Below are positions 15,452 to 24,333 of a stretch of 64,000 nt of DNA, in pieces (within the stretch, counting starts at the first letter, position 1; every line of letters begins with the position of its first letter). Source of the DNA: Paraherbaspirillum soli (GTDB taxonomy: Bacteria; Pseudomonadota; Gammaproteobacteria; Burkholderiales; Burkholderiaceae_D); the NCBI RefSeq assembly GCF_042654985.1, contig NZ_JBHSMT010000005.1:1-64000 (forward strand), written 5' to 3'. The translations under genes and the position numbers were made by a program. The notes under the pieces are model-generated. The model ran no database searches and was not told the DNA's origin. It worked only from the letters and a program-made list of their open reading frames with translations.

Positions 15452-17554
15452 ATGAGCTCCCCTTTGACTTCATCCCCGCGCAAACTCTTCGTCACGACCG
15501 CCCTGCCCTACGCCAATGCAGCGTTTCATATCGGCCACATCATGGAATATATCCAGGCCGACATTTGGGTACGATTCCAGCGAATGCAGGGCCATGAAGT
15601 CAATTTCGTCGGCGCTGACGACGCGCACGGCGCGCCTATCATGATTGCCGCCGAAAAAGCCGGCGTCACGCCGCAGGAATTCGTGGCCCGGATCGCCGCC
15701 GGCCGCCAGCAATACCTGGATGGTTTTCATATCGCGTTCGACAACTGGCATTCGACCGACGGCCAGGAAAATCACGAACTGTCACGCGACATCTATCGCA
15801 AGCTGAAGGCAGCCGGCTTTATCGCGACCAAGACCATCGAGCAATTCTTCGACCCGGTCAAAAACATGTTCCTGCCGGACCGCTACATCAAGGGCGAATG
15901 CCCGAAATGCGGCGCCAAGGATCAATACGGCGACTCCTGCGAAGTCTGCAGCTCGGTGTACGCGCCGACCGACCTGAAGAATCCGTACTCGACCTTGACC
16001 GGCGCGACGCCGGTGATGAAATCGTCGGAACACTTTTTCTTCAAGCTGTCCGATCCGCAATGTGTCGAATTCCTGCGCGAATGGGCCTTGGGGAATGCCG
16101 ACGGCAAGCCGCGCCTGCAATCCGAGGTGGCCAACAAAGCCAAGGAATGGCTGGAAGGCGACGGCGGCCTGGGCGACTGGGACATTAGCCGCGACGCGCC
16201 TTATTTCGGCATCGAGATTCCGGACGAGCCGGGCAAATATTTCTACGTCTGGCTGGATGCGCCGGTCGGCTACCTGGCTTCACTGAAAAACTATTTCGGC
16301 AAGACCGGCCGCGATTACGACGCCTTCATGGCCGACCCGAGCACCGAGCAGTATCACTTCATCGGCAAGGACATCACCTATTTCCACACGCTGTTCTGGC
16401 CCGCGATGTTGAAATTCTCGGGACAAAAAGTACCGAACAATATCTTCGTGCACGGCTTCCTGACCGTATCCGGCGAGAAAATGTCAAAGTCGCGCGGCAC
16501 CGGCATTTCGCCGCTGCGCTATCTGGACCTTGGCATGAATCCGGAATGGATGCGCTATTACATCGCCGCCAAACTGAGCGCCAAAGTCGAAGATATCGAC
16601 TTCAATCCGGACGACTTCGTGGCGCGCGTGAACTCCGACCTGATCGGCAAATACGTCAATATCGCCAGCCGCGCCGCCGGCTTCATCGCCAAAAAATTCG
16701 ACGGCAAGGTCAGCACCGGCTGGGCTAGCGACAGCGATCCTTTCCTGGCCAAGCTGCGCGCGGTCGCGACCGATATTCGCAACCTGTACGATGCGCGCGA
16801 ATACGGCAAGGCGCTGCGAGCAGTGATGGAGCAGGCCGACATCATCAACGCCTACGTCGATGCCAACAAGCCATGGGAACTGGCCAAGGATCCAAGCAAG
16901 GAAGCGGCGCTGCATGAAGTCTGCAGCCGCTTGCTGGAAGCGTTCCGGATTTTGACCATCTACCTGAAGCCGGTATTGCCGACCTTGGCAGCGCAAGTCG
17001 AAGCCTTCCTGCAAATCCAGCCGCTGGTGTGGGCTGACGTTGCCGCGCCGCTGGCTGACGGCCATAGCATCAACGCCTATACGCATTTGATGACGCGGGT
17101 GGAACCGAAGATGCTGGAAGCCTTGTTCGACGCGCCGGAAGCCGCTGCGCCTGCTACGGCTGCAGAAGCTGCGACCGACAGCGCGATCAACAACGCCATT
17201 GAGCCGCTGGCCCCCGAAATCAAAATCGACGACTTCGCCAAGATCGACTTGCGCATCGCCAAAATCGTCAATTGCGAAGCGGTCGACGGCTCTGACAAAT
17301 TGCTGCGGCTGACGCTGGATGTGGGCGAAGGCCGCTTGCGCAACGTCTTTTCCGGCATCAAATCGTCCTACAAACCGGAAGAGCTGGTCGGCAAGCTGAC
17401 GGTGATGGTGGCCAACCTGGCGCCGCGCAAGATGAAATTCGGCATCTCCGAAGGGATGGTGCTGGCGGCATCGGCCGCCGACGAGAAAACCAATCCCGGC
17501 ATTTACGTGCTGAACCCGTGGCCGGGCGCAGAACCGGGCATGCGGGTCGGTTAA
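15452..17554 (+). CDS. metG: Methionyl-tRNA synthetase
   Basis: A 700-residue class I synthetase. It shows PYANAAFHIGHIMEYIQAD (HIGH region, residues 19-37) and a zinc knuckle with CPKCGAKDQYGDSCEVC (about 150-166). The KMSKS loop VSGEKMSKSRG is near 344. A C-terminal tRNA-binding, dimerising domain (IDDFAKIDLRIAKI onward, from about 590) follows an Ala-rich linker. This is the long MetRS form. The start ATG lies shortly after a TAA in CTAAATGAGC. Transcription diverges from apbC. The gene converges on a BamE-like gene, with a family A repeat between them. Confidence 0.97.
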   Translation: MSSPLTSSPRKLFVTTALPYANAAFHIGHIMEYIQADIWVRFQRMQGHEVNFVGADDAHGAPIMIAAEKAGVTPQEFVARIAAGRQQYLDGFHIAFDNWHSTDGQENHELSRDIYRKLKAAGFIATKTIEQFFDPVKNMFLPDRYIKGECPKCGAKDQYGDSCEVCSSVYAPTDLKNPYSTLTGATPVMKSSEHFFFKLSDPQCVEFLREWALGNADGKPRLQSEVANKAKEWLEGDGGLGDWDISRDAPYFGIEIPDEPGKYFYVWLDAPVGYLASLKNYFGKTGRDYDAFMADPSTEQYHFIGKDITYFHTLFWPAMLKFSGQKVPNNIFVHGFLTVSGEKMSKSRGTGISPLRYLDLGMNPEWMRYYIAAKLSAKVEDIDFNPDDFVARVNSDLIGKYVNIASRAAGFIAKKFDGKVSTGWASDSDPFLAKLRAVATDIRNLYDAREYGKALRAVMEQADIINAYVDANKPWELAKDPSKEAALHEVCSRLLEAFRILTIYLKPVLPTLAAQVEAFLQIQPLVWADVAAPLADGHSINAYTHLMTRVEPKMLEALFDAPEAAAPATAAEAATDSAINNAIEPLAPEIKIDDFAKIDLRIAKIVNCEAVDGSDKLLRLTLDVGEGRLRNVFSGIKSSYKPEELVGKLTVMVANLAPRKMKFGISEGMVLAASAADEKTNPGIYVLNPWPGAEPGMRVG

Positions 17555-17619
17555 ACACGGCATACTTGTCGCGTCTGAGCCAGCTCGGACGCGACAAGCA
17601 GCAGCAAAGATGCCGTATG

Positions 17620-17773
17620 GGCACCTTGAAAAACCGTAGCGAGCAGCCCAAGGTCGGGACGACGAAGTTGCAACACCTGCAGCCGTACGGGGGTACGGCG
17701 ACGAATATGTCACCCCTGCAGTCCCGAGATTGGCGAGTTTACCAAACCCTGCAGTAGGTTTTTCGAGGTGCCC
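17620..17773 (+). repeat. ERIC-like palindromic repeat, family A copy 3
   Basis: At about 154 bp it is the longest copy. It shares the centre ACGAAGTTGCAACACCTGCAG with copy 1, and carries an extra stretch (about 17705-17750) before the closing GCAGTAGGTTTTTCGAGGTGCC arm. It fills the gap between the convergent ends of metG and the BamE-like gene. Confidence 0.85.
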
Positions 17774-17780
17774 GTATTGA

Positions 17781-18287
17781 TTAGTGCCCTGAAATATCCG
17801 AACTTGAAGTCCCGGTCACCCGGCCGCTGGTGATATCCATATGCACGTTGAACAGGCCCTTGCTGTGGTCGCCCTGGATATAGCGCCAATCCCAGACCTC
17901 TTCGTTCTTGCGCGAAAACTGCACCACGGTGCGTGGCTTTCCCAGCATCTTGCGGACTTCGTCCTTGCTCATGCCGACTTTGATCCTGGCGAAATTTTCT
18001 TCGGTCAGCACCTGCTTGTAATCGGCTAACTTGCCATCCTTGCCGATCGAGAAAATCCAGGTGCGCGCCCCTTCCGGTCCTTTCGGATATTCCAGCGAGC
18101 GCTCGCCGCTCTCTTCTTCCCAGACCGTATCCGGCTGCCCCATGACATTGCGCACATCCGCTTCGGACGACACGCCGCGCCCTAGTTTGTCCAAGCCGAA
18201 TTCCTCAACCGGACGCCCCTGCTGATCGCAGGCGGCGATCAGAAAAGGCGCAACCACTGCAAGAATACTGCCCATCCATGGCTTCAT
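17781..18287 (-). CDS. BamE/SmpA-like outer membrane lipoprotein
   Basis: A 168-residue protein. It has a signal peptide with lipobox FLIAAC (Cys near residue 19) and then two copies of a SmpA/OmlA-like fold. The first contains LGRGVSSEADVRNVMGQPDTVWEEE. The second contains IKVGMSKDEVRKMLGKPRTVV followed by EVWDWRY. These are the signatures of BamE-related lipoproteins, but here in tandem. BamE proper is part of the outer-membrane beta-barrel assembly machine. With two domains this may be a paralogue of unknown role. ATG at 18287 follows AGGAGA; the open frame extends 17 codons further with no good site. Confidence 0.8.
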   Translation of the reverse strand: MKPWMGSILAVVAPFLIAACDQQGRPVEEFGLDKLGRGVSSEADVRNVMGQPDTVWEEESGERSLEYPKGPEGARTWIFSIGKDGKLADYKQVLTEENFARIKVGMSKDEVRKMLGKPRTVVQFSRKNEEVWDWRYIQGDHSKGLFNVHMDITSGRVTGTSSSDISGH

Positions 18288-18315
18288 TTTTTCTCCTGTC
18301 GCGTCAAAAACAATT

Positions 18316-18372
18316 GCGGGAAAGAGTTTAAGAGGCACCGCAGCGTGCCGAATTACTCTGTCCCCAACTAAT
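18316..18372 (+). repeat. Short hairpin repeat, family D copy 1
   Basis: About 57 bp: AGAGTTTAAGAGGCACCG, CAGCGTGCCGAATTACTCT, then GTCCCCAACTAAT. AGAGT/ACTCT and GGCAC/GTGCC form nested stems. An inverted second copy lies at 19614-19671. Confidence 0.75.
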
Positions 18373-18467
18373 CATGGCAATATCGGATGATCCAGCCAAC
18401 AAACAACTCAGTCAAATAGGAAATGGCATAAAATAGCGCCTACTCCTCTTGAATTGTCAAATAAACC

Positions 18468-18677
18468 ATGAAATTCTCCAAGCAAATCTCCGGATACGAG
18501 TCTGAGCTCACCAAATTCATCGCCGAACTCAAGCAAAAGAATCCGCAGCTGGAAGCGCAACAGCTCGCCGGGCGCGCGCTGTTGTGGGACAAGGCGCCGA
18601 TTGACCTGGACAGCCGCCAACGGACCCAGGATTCGCGCGTGGCGCAACAACCCTACGTTTATCAAAACAATCACTAA
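18468..18677 (+). CDS. DUF3460 family protein
   Basis: A 69-residue basic soluble protein: KQISGYESELTKFIAEL, then LEAQQLAGRALLWDKAPIDL, ending in Arg/Gln-rich sequence. This matches the short DUF3460 family that in Burkholderiales lies directly before scpA and panC, as here (scpA starts 41 bases on). Its function is unknown. Conserved linkage to the condensin gene scpA suggests a shared transcript rather than a known shared role. Confidence 0.85.
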   Translation: MKFSKQISGYESELTKFIAELKQKNPQLEAQQLAGRALLWDKAPIDLDSRQRTQDSRVAQQPYVYQNNH

Positions 18678-18718
18678 ATCGCTCACCCGTCATTAGCCCT
18701 GGTGAAGATCAGATCAAG

Positions 18719-19585
18719 ATGAGCCAGAATTTGTCGGATGCTGCCGAACTGATGCTGGAGGGGCAGCCCGATTCGACGCCGAACGTGATCGACGGCGTCG
18801 CTTTTGCGCGTCTGTACGGCGAGCCGCTGTTCCGCATGCCGAACGATTTGTACATTCCGCCGGATGCGCTGGAAATCTTCCTGGAAGCATTCGAAGGGCC
18901 GCTCGACCTGCTGCTGTACCTGATCCGCAAGCAAAACTTCAACATTCTCGATATCCCGATGGCGCAAGTCACCTTGCAATATCTGGCTTATGTCGATCAA
19001 GTCCGGATTCACAATCTGGAGCTGGCGGCAGAATATCTGCTGATGGCGGCGATGCTGATCGAAATCAAATCGCGCATGCTGCTGCCGTCCAGGAAAACCG
19101 ACGGCGGCGACGAAGCAGAAGATCCGCGTGCCGAGCTGGTGCGGCGGCTGCTGGAATACGAACAAATGAAGCTGGCCGCGCGTGAGATCGACGTATTGCC
19201 GCAACTCGGGCGGGACTTCGTCCGCACCCAGATCTACATCGAGCAAAGCGTCGTCACGCGCTGGCCGGAAGTCGATATCGGCGACTTGCAGGCGGCCTGG
19301 GCCGATGTCATCAAGCGCGCCAAACTGACCGCGCATCACACCATCAGCCGCGAAGAACTATCGGTGCGCGAGCATATGACCGGGATTTTGCGACGTCTGC
19401 AATCGGCCCGCTTTGTCGAGTTCGCCGACCTGTTCGATCCCGCGCGCGGGGTGCCGGTGCTGGTGGTCAATTTCGTCGCGCTGCTGGAATTGGCCAAGGA
19501 AACCCTGGTTGAAATCACGCAGGCAGAACCTTTTGCGCCGATCTATGTACGGCTGGCTTATTCGCCGACTTATGCGCCGGCGTAA
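18719..19585 (+). CDS. scpA: Segregation and condensation protein A
   Basis: A 288-residue kleisin subunit of the SMC-ScpAB complex, which organises and segregates the nucleoid. The kleisin N-terminal signature is seen in FLEAFEGPLDLLLYLIRKQNFNILDIPMAQ (split by the usual helix), from about residue 55. AAEYLLMAAMLIEIKSRMLLP follows, and the winged-helix C terminus is FVALLELAKETLVEITQ. Proteobacterial ScpA often has such an N-terminal extension. scpB is not in the window. It precedes panC with a family D hairpin between. Confidence 0.95.
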   Translation: MSQNLSDAAELMLEGQPDSTPNVIDGVAFARLYGEPLFRMPNDLYIPPDALEIFLEAFEGPLDLLLYLIRKQNFNILDIPMAQVTLQYLAYVDQVRIHNLELAAEYLLMAAMLIEIKSRMLLPSRKTDGGDEAEDPRAELVRRLLEYEQMKLAAREIDVLPQLGRDFVRTQIYIEQSVVTRWPEVDIGDLQAAWADVIKRAKLTAHHTISREELSVREHMTGILRRLQSARFVEFADLFDPARGVPVLVVNFVALLELAKETLVEITQAEPFAPIYVRLAYSPTYAPA

Positions 19586-19613
19586 TTTTGCATATGCCTC
19601 AACCTTCCCTCTT

Positions 19614-19671
19614 AATCAGTTGGAGACAGAGTAATTCGCCACGCTACGGTGGCTCTTAAACTCTGCCCCGC
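19614..19671 (-). repeat. Short hairpin repeat, family D copy 2
   Basis: Inverted copy of 18316-18372. On the minus strand it reads AGAGTTTAAGAGCCACCG, TAGCGTGGCGAATTACTCT, GTCTCCAACTGAT. The inner stem changes from GGCAC/GTGCC to GCCAC/GTGGC, so pairing is kept. Confidence 0.75.
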
Positions 19672-19684
19672 AATATAAAAAATT

Positions 19685-20524
19685 ATGAAAATAATCTCCT
19701 CCATCGAAGAATTGCGCGATCAACTGCGCGGCCAATTACGTACCGCATTCGTGCCGACCATGGGCAATCTGCATGAAGGCCACCTGTCGCTGATGCGGCT
19801 GGCCAAAAGACACGGCGATCCGGTGGTGGCGTCGATCTTCGTCAATCGCCTGCAATTCGGGCCGAACGAGGATTTCGACAAATATCCGCGCACCTTTGCC
19901 GCCGACGTCGCCAAGCTGGAAAAAGAAGGCGTTTACGTGTTGTTCGCGCCGACTGAAAAAGATCTGTACCCAGAACCGCAGGAATTCCGTGTGCGTCCGC
20001 CCGACGGCCTGGGCAATATGCTCGAAGGCGAATTCCGTCCGGGATTTTTCACCGGCGTCACGACCGTGGTACTGAAGCTGTTTTCCTGCGTCCAGCCGCG
20101 CGTGGCGGTGTTTGGGAAAAAAGATTATCAACAGCTGATGATCGTTCGCAATATGTCCAAGCAATTCGCACTGCCGACCGAAATCATCGCCGCCGAAACC
20201 TGGCGCGCCGACGATGGACTGGCGCTGTCGTCGCGCAATATGTATCTGTCCGCGGACGAACGGGCCGAAGCACCGACCCTGTTCAAAACCTTGAACCAGG
20301 TCGCCGACGAGATGCGGGCCGGACATCAGGATATCTTCGAATTGGAGAAGCAAGCCATGGCCCAACTCGAGAGCCGCGGCTGGAAGCCGGACTACATCTC
20401 GATCCGCAAGCGCAACGATCTGCAACCGCCCGCAGCCGGCGACCTGGCGCAAGGTGAAAAACTGGTGGTGCTGGCCGCTGCCAAGCTGGGCGGCACCCGC
20501 CTGATCGACAATCTGGAAATTTGA
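19685..20524 (+). CDS. panC: Pantothenate synthetase (pantoate-beta-alanine ligase)
   Basis: A 279-residue cytosolic enzyme that joins pantoate and beta-alanine using ATP in the coenzyme A pathway. Motifs: FVPTMGNLHEGHLSLMRLAK (HIGH-like, residues about 22-41), SIFVNRLQFGPNEDFDKYPR, GVTTVVLKLF, VFGKKDYQQLMIVRNM and ALSSRNMYLSADER. The asparagine in MGNLHEGH replaces the more common alanine or glycine and is found in family members. There is no clear Shine-Dalgarno before ATG at 19685. A REP doublet follows the stop. Confidence 0.96.
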   Translation: MKIISSIEELRDQLRGQLRTAFVPTMGNLHEGHLSLMRLAKRHGDPVVASIFVNRLQFGPNEDFDKYPRTFAADVAKLEKEGVYVLFAPTEKDLYPEPQEFRVRPPDGLGNMLEGEFRPGFFTGVTTVVLKLFSCVQPRVAVFGKKDYQQLMIVRNMSKQFALPTEIIAAETWRADDGLALSSRNMYLSADERAEAPTLFKTLNQVADEMRAGHQDIFELEKQAMAQLESRGWKPDYISIRKRNDLQPPAAGDLAQGEKLVVLAAAKLGGTRLIDNLEI

Positions 20525-20571
20525 TCGAGGCACTCTCGGCATCCAGGCACCTGTCAAAATCCGCGACAACC

Positions 20572-20669
20572 CGTAGGGCGGATGAGCGCAGCGTTATCCG
20601 CCGCTGGATGCATCACATGCATTCGATGTATCCAAAACGGCGGATAACGCTGCGCTCATCCGCCCTACG
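20572..20669. repeat. REP doublet, family B copy 1
   Basis: Two inverted 32-base units (first starts CGTAGGGCGGATGAGCG, second ends ATCCGCCCTACG) around a 34-base centre. It lies between the convergent ends of panC and the TonB receptor gene and could act as a two-way terminator or 3' stabiliser. Confidence 0.88.
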
Positions 20670-20691
20670 TACTACCTACTTGCTCGGCGCA

Positions 20692-22671
20692 TCAGAAATC
20701 GTAACGCGCTGTGAATTTCAACTGACGTCCTGCATCCGGATAAATCCCGTTGCGGCAAGCACCGTAAGCATTGGTGAAGTAATTCTTGCCGGTCAGGTTG
20801 CTGCCCGCCAGCGCCAGTTCCCAACTGCTGATCCGAATCGCGTAGCGCGCATCGACCGTCGTAAATGACGGAATCTTGGCATCGCAGCTATTCGAAAAGT
20901 CGCCGCCATAGCGCTGCGAATCAACCCATTGCACGCCGACATCGGCCGTCTGGCCGCCGGATATCCAGTTCAGACGGGCCGAAGCGATATTGCGCGGCAC
21001 CAGCACCATCTCTTTGCCGGCATTCGCCCCCTCGGTGAACGTCGCCGACACATGCTGAAAATTGGCTTTCGCCGTGATCGCCGATGTCAGGCGGGTGCTG
21101 GCTTCGACCTCAACGCCCTGGCGCTTGGTCGGGTCCAGGTTGACGTTGGACCCAAACGCTCCCGCGGTCGGATCAAAGAAAATCTCATTGTGCAGGCGAT
21201 GCTGGAACCATTTCACGGTCAGCTTGTGATTGGCATTGCCGATGCTGCTGCCAAATTCCAGATCATGCGAAATCTGCGGCTGCAATACCTGACTCGGGAC
21301 TGCTGTCTGGGCGTTGTCGTCGACGTTGGCCACCCGGTAGCTCTGCCCTGTCTTGGCAAACACATCGAAGCCCGGCATCAAGCCGTAACTGCCTTGCAGA
21401 TCCCAGGCATTGACCGCCTGCGCCTGCTTGTATTTGATTTTGGTGAACGCCTGTGTGTCGTCCGCATCCTTGTGGAAGATCTCGCGCCGCACGCCGGCCG
21501 CCACACGGGCATTGCCCAGCTTGATCTCGTCGCGCACATACGCCGCTTTCGAATGCTGGTTCGCCTTGTTGTTGGAGAAATCGCTATTCGTATTGCGCGA
21601 CCAATCGGCCCAATCCAGCCCGGCCACCAATTCATTTTTCAAGTCTCCGAATGCCGACAGGTGGCGCACACGCGGCGAAAACTGGGTGCCCCGACTGTTG
21701 TATTCCGATGCCGATTGGAAGGCGCCGGCACCGTAGGAGGCTTTGAGCGTTTTTTCACGATGAGACAGTTCAGCCGCCAATTCAAACGCGCCCAGCTTGC
21801 GCTCCGCAAACAAGGTGTAGCGATCGACGTCGACCGAGCCGAAATCGTTCGGGTGCAAGGTCTGCCGCGGATTGTCGTTGAACTGTTGCAGCGTATCCAA
21901 GGCACCCGCCAGACGGTATTCCTGCCGCGAACTGTCGATCCGCATGCCAATCCGGCCCTGGCTGGAAGCCCATTGCAAACCGCCGCCGAAATTTTCCTGT
22001 TTCACGCCATTGTTGTCGCGATAATTATCCGCACGCTGCCGGCCCAGATTGGCATCCAGCGTAAATCCGTCCCAGCTCTTCGACACCGATCCGCGTACCT
22101 CACGCTGACCGTAGGAGCCGACTTCCGCCGTCACCGTGCCGTGCGTGCCGTCTTGTCCGCCGCGCTTGGTAATCACCTGGATCGTGCCGCCGGTAGCGCC
22201 ATCGCCATACAGCACGCTGCTGCCGCCGCGCACGATTTCGATCCGTTCGACCAACTCGACTGGGATCGTCGATAGCAGCGCAATGCTCTGTTCGTTATCC
22301 GACAGCCGGACGCCGTCAACCAGCACCACCATGTTTTGATCGCTGGTGGCGCCAAAGCCGCGCAGATCCAATGAAAAATCCTGAGTGCCGGTGGCATTTT
22401 GACGGCCGAACACACCGCCGACCTTGCGAATCGCTTCATTCACATTACTCGCGCCGGCGTTACGAATTTCCTCTGCGGTGATTACCGTGGCGCCGATCGG
22501 ATTGAGCGTGGGATCGTTCGGAAAGCGCGATCCGGTCACGACTACTTTTGGCAAGGGCTGTTCTTGCGCAAATTGCGCGAACGCTGAACCGGTACCGCAA
22601 CAGAAAATAAGCGAAGCGAGCGCAAGCGGCTTCAGGGTCGCGCCGGAGCGACGGGATAAAGAGTGGGTCAT
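20692..22671 (-). CDS. btuB: TonB-dependent outer-membrane receptor, BtuB-like (cobalamin)
   Basis: A 659-residue beta-barrel receptor. It has a signal peptide (LALASLIFCCGTGSAFAQ), a TonB box-like segment PKVVVTGSRF, and a plug domain (VITAEEIRNAGASNVNEAI, DLRGFGATSDQNMVVLVDGVRLSD, VERIEIVRGGSSVLYGDGATGG). The 22-strand barrel ends in the terminal aromatic YDF needed for membrane assembly. The substrate is inferred from the cobalamin riboswitch just upstream on the same strand, which points to B12 or a corrinoid. I chose ATG at 22671 because the signal peptide fits; an ATG at 22728 adds 19 residues before it. No BtuCDF or other B12 gene is adjacent. Confidence 0.9.
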   Translation of the reverse strand: MTHSLSRRSGATLKPLALASLIFCCGTGSAFAQFAQEQPLPKVVVTGSRFPNDPTLNPIGATVITAEEIRNAGASNVNEAIRKVGGVFGRQNATGTQDFSLDLRGFGATSDQNMVVLVDGVRLSDNEQSIALLSTIPVELVERIEIVRGGSSVLYGDGATGGTIQVITKRGGQDGTHGTVTAEVGSYGQREVRGSVSKSWDGFTLDANLGRQRADNYRDNNGVKQENFGGGLQWASSQGRIGMRIDSSRQEYRLAGALDTLQQFNDNPRQTLHPNDFGSVDVDRYTLFAERKLGAFELAAELSHREKTLKASYGAGAFQSASEYNSRGTQFSPRVRHLSAFGDLKNELVAGLDWADWSRNTNSDFSNNKANQHSKAAYVRDEIKLGNARVAAGVRREIFHKDADDTQAFTKIKYKQAQAVNAWDLQGSYGLMPGFDVFAKTGQSYRVANVDDNAQTAVPSQVLQPQISHDLEFGSSIGNANHKLTVKWFQHRLHNEIFFDPTAGAFGSNVNLDPTKRQGVEVEASTRLTSAITAKANFQHVSATFTEGANAGKEMVLVPRNIASARLNWISGGQTADVGVQWVDSQRYGGDFSNSCDAKIPSFTTVDARYAIRISSWELALAGSNLTGKNYFTNAYGACRNGIYPDAGRQLKFTARYDF

Positions 22672-22781
22672 GAGTTGCTTACGATGAGAGTCCCCGGCTC
22701 GCCTCCCCGCAAGCCCGGTAAACGGCAATAACTAATTTGAGCCTGTTGAAAATTAAACCGAACTCTCTTAGTTACTCCACC

Positions 22782-22995
22782 TGCTCTGGCCGGTATCCGG
22801 GCTAACAAGTCGGAGCGCATAACCTTCCCATGCAAATGCACAGTGGTATGAGATGCGCTCTGTCGCTCATGGGTGCCGGGAACCGATTCTCGATTGCCGG
22901 CAGAGGACGCTTGTTTTACCGTTGCGGGGGCAGCACACGTTGGCTGGCGGTTTGCTTCAAAGCAGGGACCAGCGCCGTGTTTCCCGTTTAACTGC
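22782..22995 (-). promoter_or_regulatory. Cobalamin (AdoCbl/B12) riboswitch
   Basis: On the minus strand the conserved landmarks come in order: ACGGGAAACACGG, the highly conserved CTGCCCCCGCAACGGTAA (B12 box region), CCACTGTGCATTTGCATGGGAAGG, and the 3' segment TTAGCCCGGATACCGGCC. Spacing suits the class. It ends about 110 bases before the receptor start, leaving room for an expression platform. B12 binding should switch off receptor synthesis. Apparent ORFs across it on both strands are not genes. Confidence 0.95.
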
Positions 22996-23093
22996 GGACA
23001 TGAACATATCCGCATGCACCAAAACCCCGCCATTGTAAGTGGCATGTGTGTTTGCAGCAATCGCCGGGATCGCACGATGCTCAGGCTGTTGTT

Positions 23094-24269
23094 TTAGCTT
23101 GCGTCGATCTCGACGACTCTGCCTCGGTACAGCGCAGCGACCAGATCCGATTGCGTCACCATGCCTACCAGCCGCCCTTCATCGTTGAGGATGGGGATGT
23201 GGTGCAGGCCGGAATCCGACAGGGGCGCGACCAGCTCAACGATGTGCATGTCGGCGTCCGCACTGGTGACCTTGGTGGTCATGATCTGGCCGACCACTTC
23301 CGGTTTATCCGAATGGGTACCGGTGGTGCGTCGAATGAATTGTTTTAATTTCTGCTCAAAACCGGCGTACACCTGCAAATCGGCCTGGCGCATGAAATCG
23401 GCCTGGGTGATGATGCCGATCAGTCGCCTGGCTGGACTGATCACCGGCAAGGCCTTGATCCGATGGGTCTGCAGCAAGGCCCACGCCGCTTCCAGCGAAG
23501 TACCGTATTCGACGCTGATGACATCGCGCGACATGATGTCGGCACAGGTAATTTCACCAAAACGACGTCGGTAGGCATGCATTTCGGTTTGCAAAAACAA
23601 GCTTTCCAGATCGTCGCGGCTGACATCAAGCACTTGGTTGTACTGTTGCAGCACGTAGTCCAGATCCGCCTCGGTAAAGCCGAGACGCGCCGTGCTGGGC
23701 AGATCTTTGGTCTGATGCAATTTGCCGTGATCAGGTTGGCCGGAATGCGGGTAGCGGCGGCGCGTGGCGTTATTGAAAAACAGCGCCACCAGCAATAGCA
23801 AAACCGAATTCAGCAACACCGGCGACAGCACGAAATGAAACCCCTGGCTGGTCACCGCCGGACCGCCCAGCACCGCGGTCAATGCCACCGCGCCGCTCGG
23901 CGGATGCAGGCAGCGCAACACAAACATGGCGCCAATCGCAGCAGAAACCGCGATCGCGGCCGCCAGCAACGGTTCGGGAATCCAGCGCGCGCAACTGACG
24001 CCAATCACGGCGGCGACCAGATTGCCGCCGATGATCGACCATGGTTGCGCCAACGGGCTGGCCGGCACGCCGAACAACAACACCGCGGACGCCCCCATCG
24101 GCGCGATCAACAATGGCAATGCGGCGCTCGATCCCAGCGTCAAATGACTGACCAGGCCGGTCAGCAAGATTCCCAACAACGCGCCGCAACAAGCGCGCAA
24201 GCGCTCGGTAGTATTTACCGCAACCGGTCCCGGGATAAACCCGCGTAACCAAAGCCGGACCGAATTCAT
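23094..24269 (-). CDS. HPP family membrane protein with C-terminal CBS pair
   Basis: A 391-residue protein. The first 180 residues form an HPP domain of four or five membrane helices that holds the name-giving FVLRCLHPPSGAVAL motif and ASAVLLFGVPASPLAQPW. The C-terminal half carries two CBS motifs (TCADIMSRDVISVEYGTSLE to ALPVISPARRLIGIITQADF, and GQIMTTKVTSADADMHIVEL to HIPILNDEGRLVGMVTQSDL), which bind adenosine nucleotides. HPP proteins are linked to nitrite transport in chloroplasts and cyanobacteria; the substrate here is unknown. It lies downstream of an orphan ABC binding protein gene on the same strand, 64 bases apart. Confidence 0.88.
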   Translation of the reverse strand: MNSVRLWLRGFIPGPVAVNTTERLRACCGALLGILLTGLVSHLTLGSSAALPLLIAPMGASAVLLFGVPASPLAQPWSIIGGNLVAAVIGVSCARWIPEPLLAAAIAVSAAIGAMFVLRCLHPPSGAVALTAVLGGPAVTSQGFHFVLSPVLLNSVLLLLVALFFNNATRRRYPHSGQPDHGKLHQTKDLPSTARLGFTEADLDYVLQQYNQVLDVSRDDLESLFLQTEMHAYRRRFGEITCADIMSRDVISVEYGTSLEAAWALLQTHRIKALPVISPARRLIGIITQADFMRQADLQVYAGFEQKLKQFIRRTTGTHSDKPEVVGQIMTTKVTSADADMHIVELVAPLSDSGLHHIPILNDEGRLVGMVTQSDLVAALYRGRVVEIDAS

Positions 24270-24333
24270 TTGTTTGCAACCTATCTATATTTCTAAATCA
24301 ACCTCACGCGCATGAAACAGCGCGGATGGGATT

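Noticed and set aside
20929..22275. 448-codon open frame opposite the TonB receptor
   Set aside because: Shadow of the receptor gene, which has signal peptide, plug motifs and terminal aromatic.
22668..23075. 135-codon frame on the minus strand upstream of the receptor
   Set aside because: It runs through the cobalamin riboswitch, whose conserved blocks explain the sequence.
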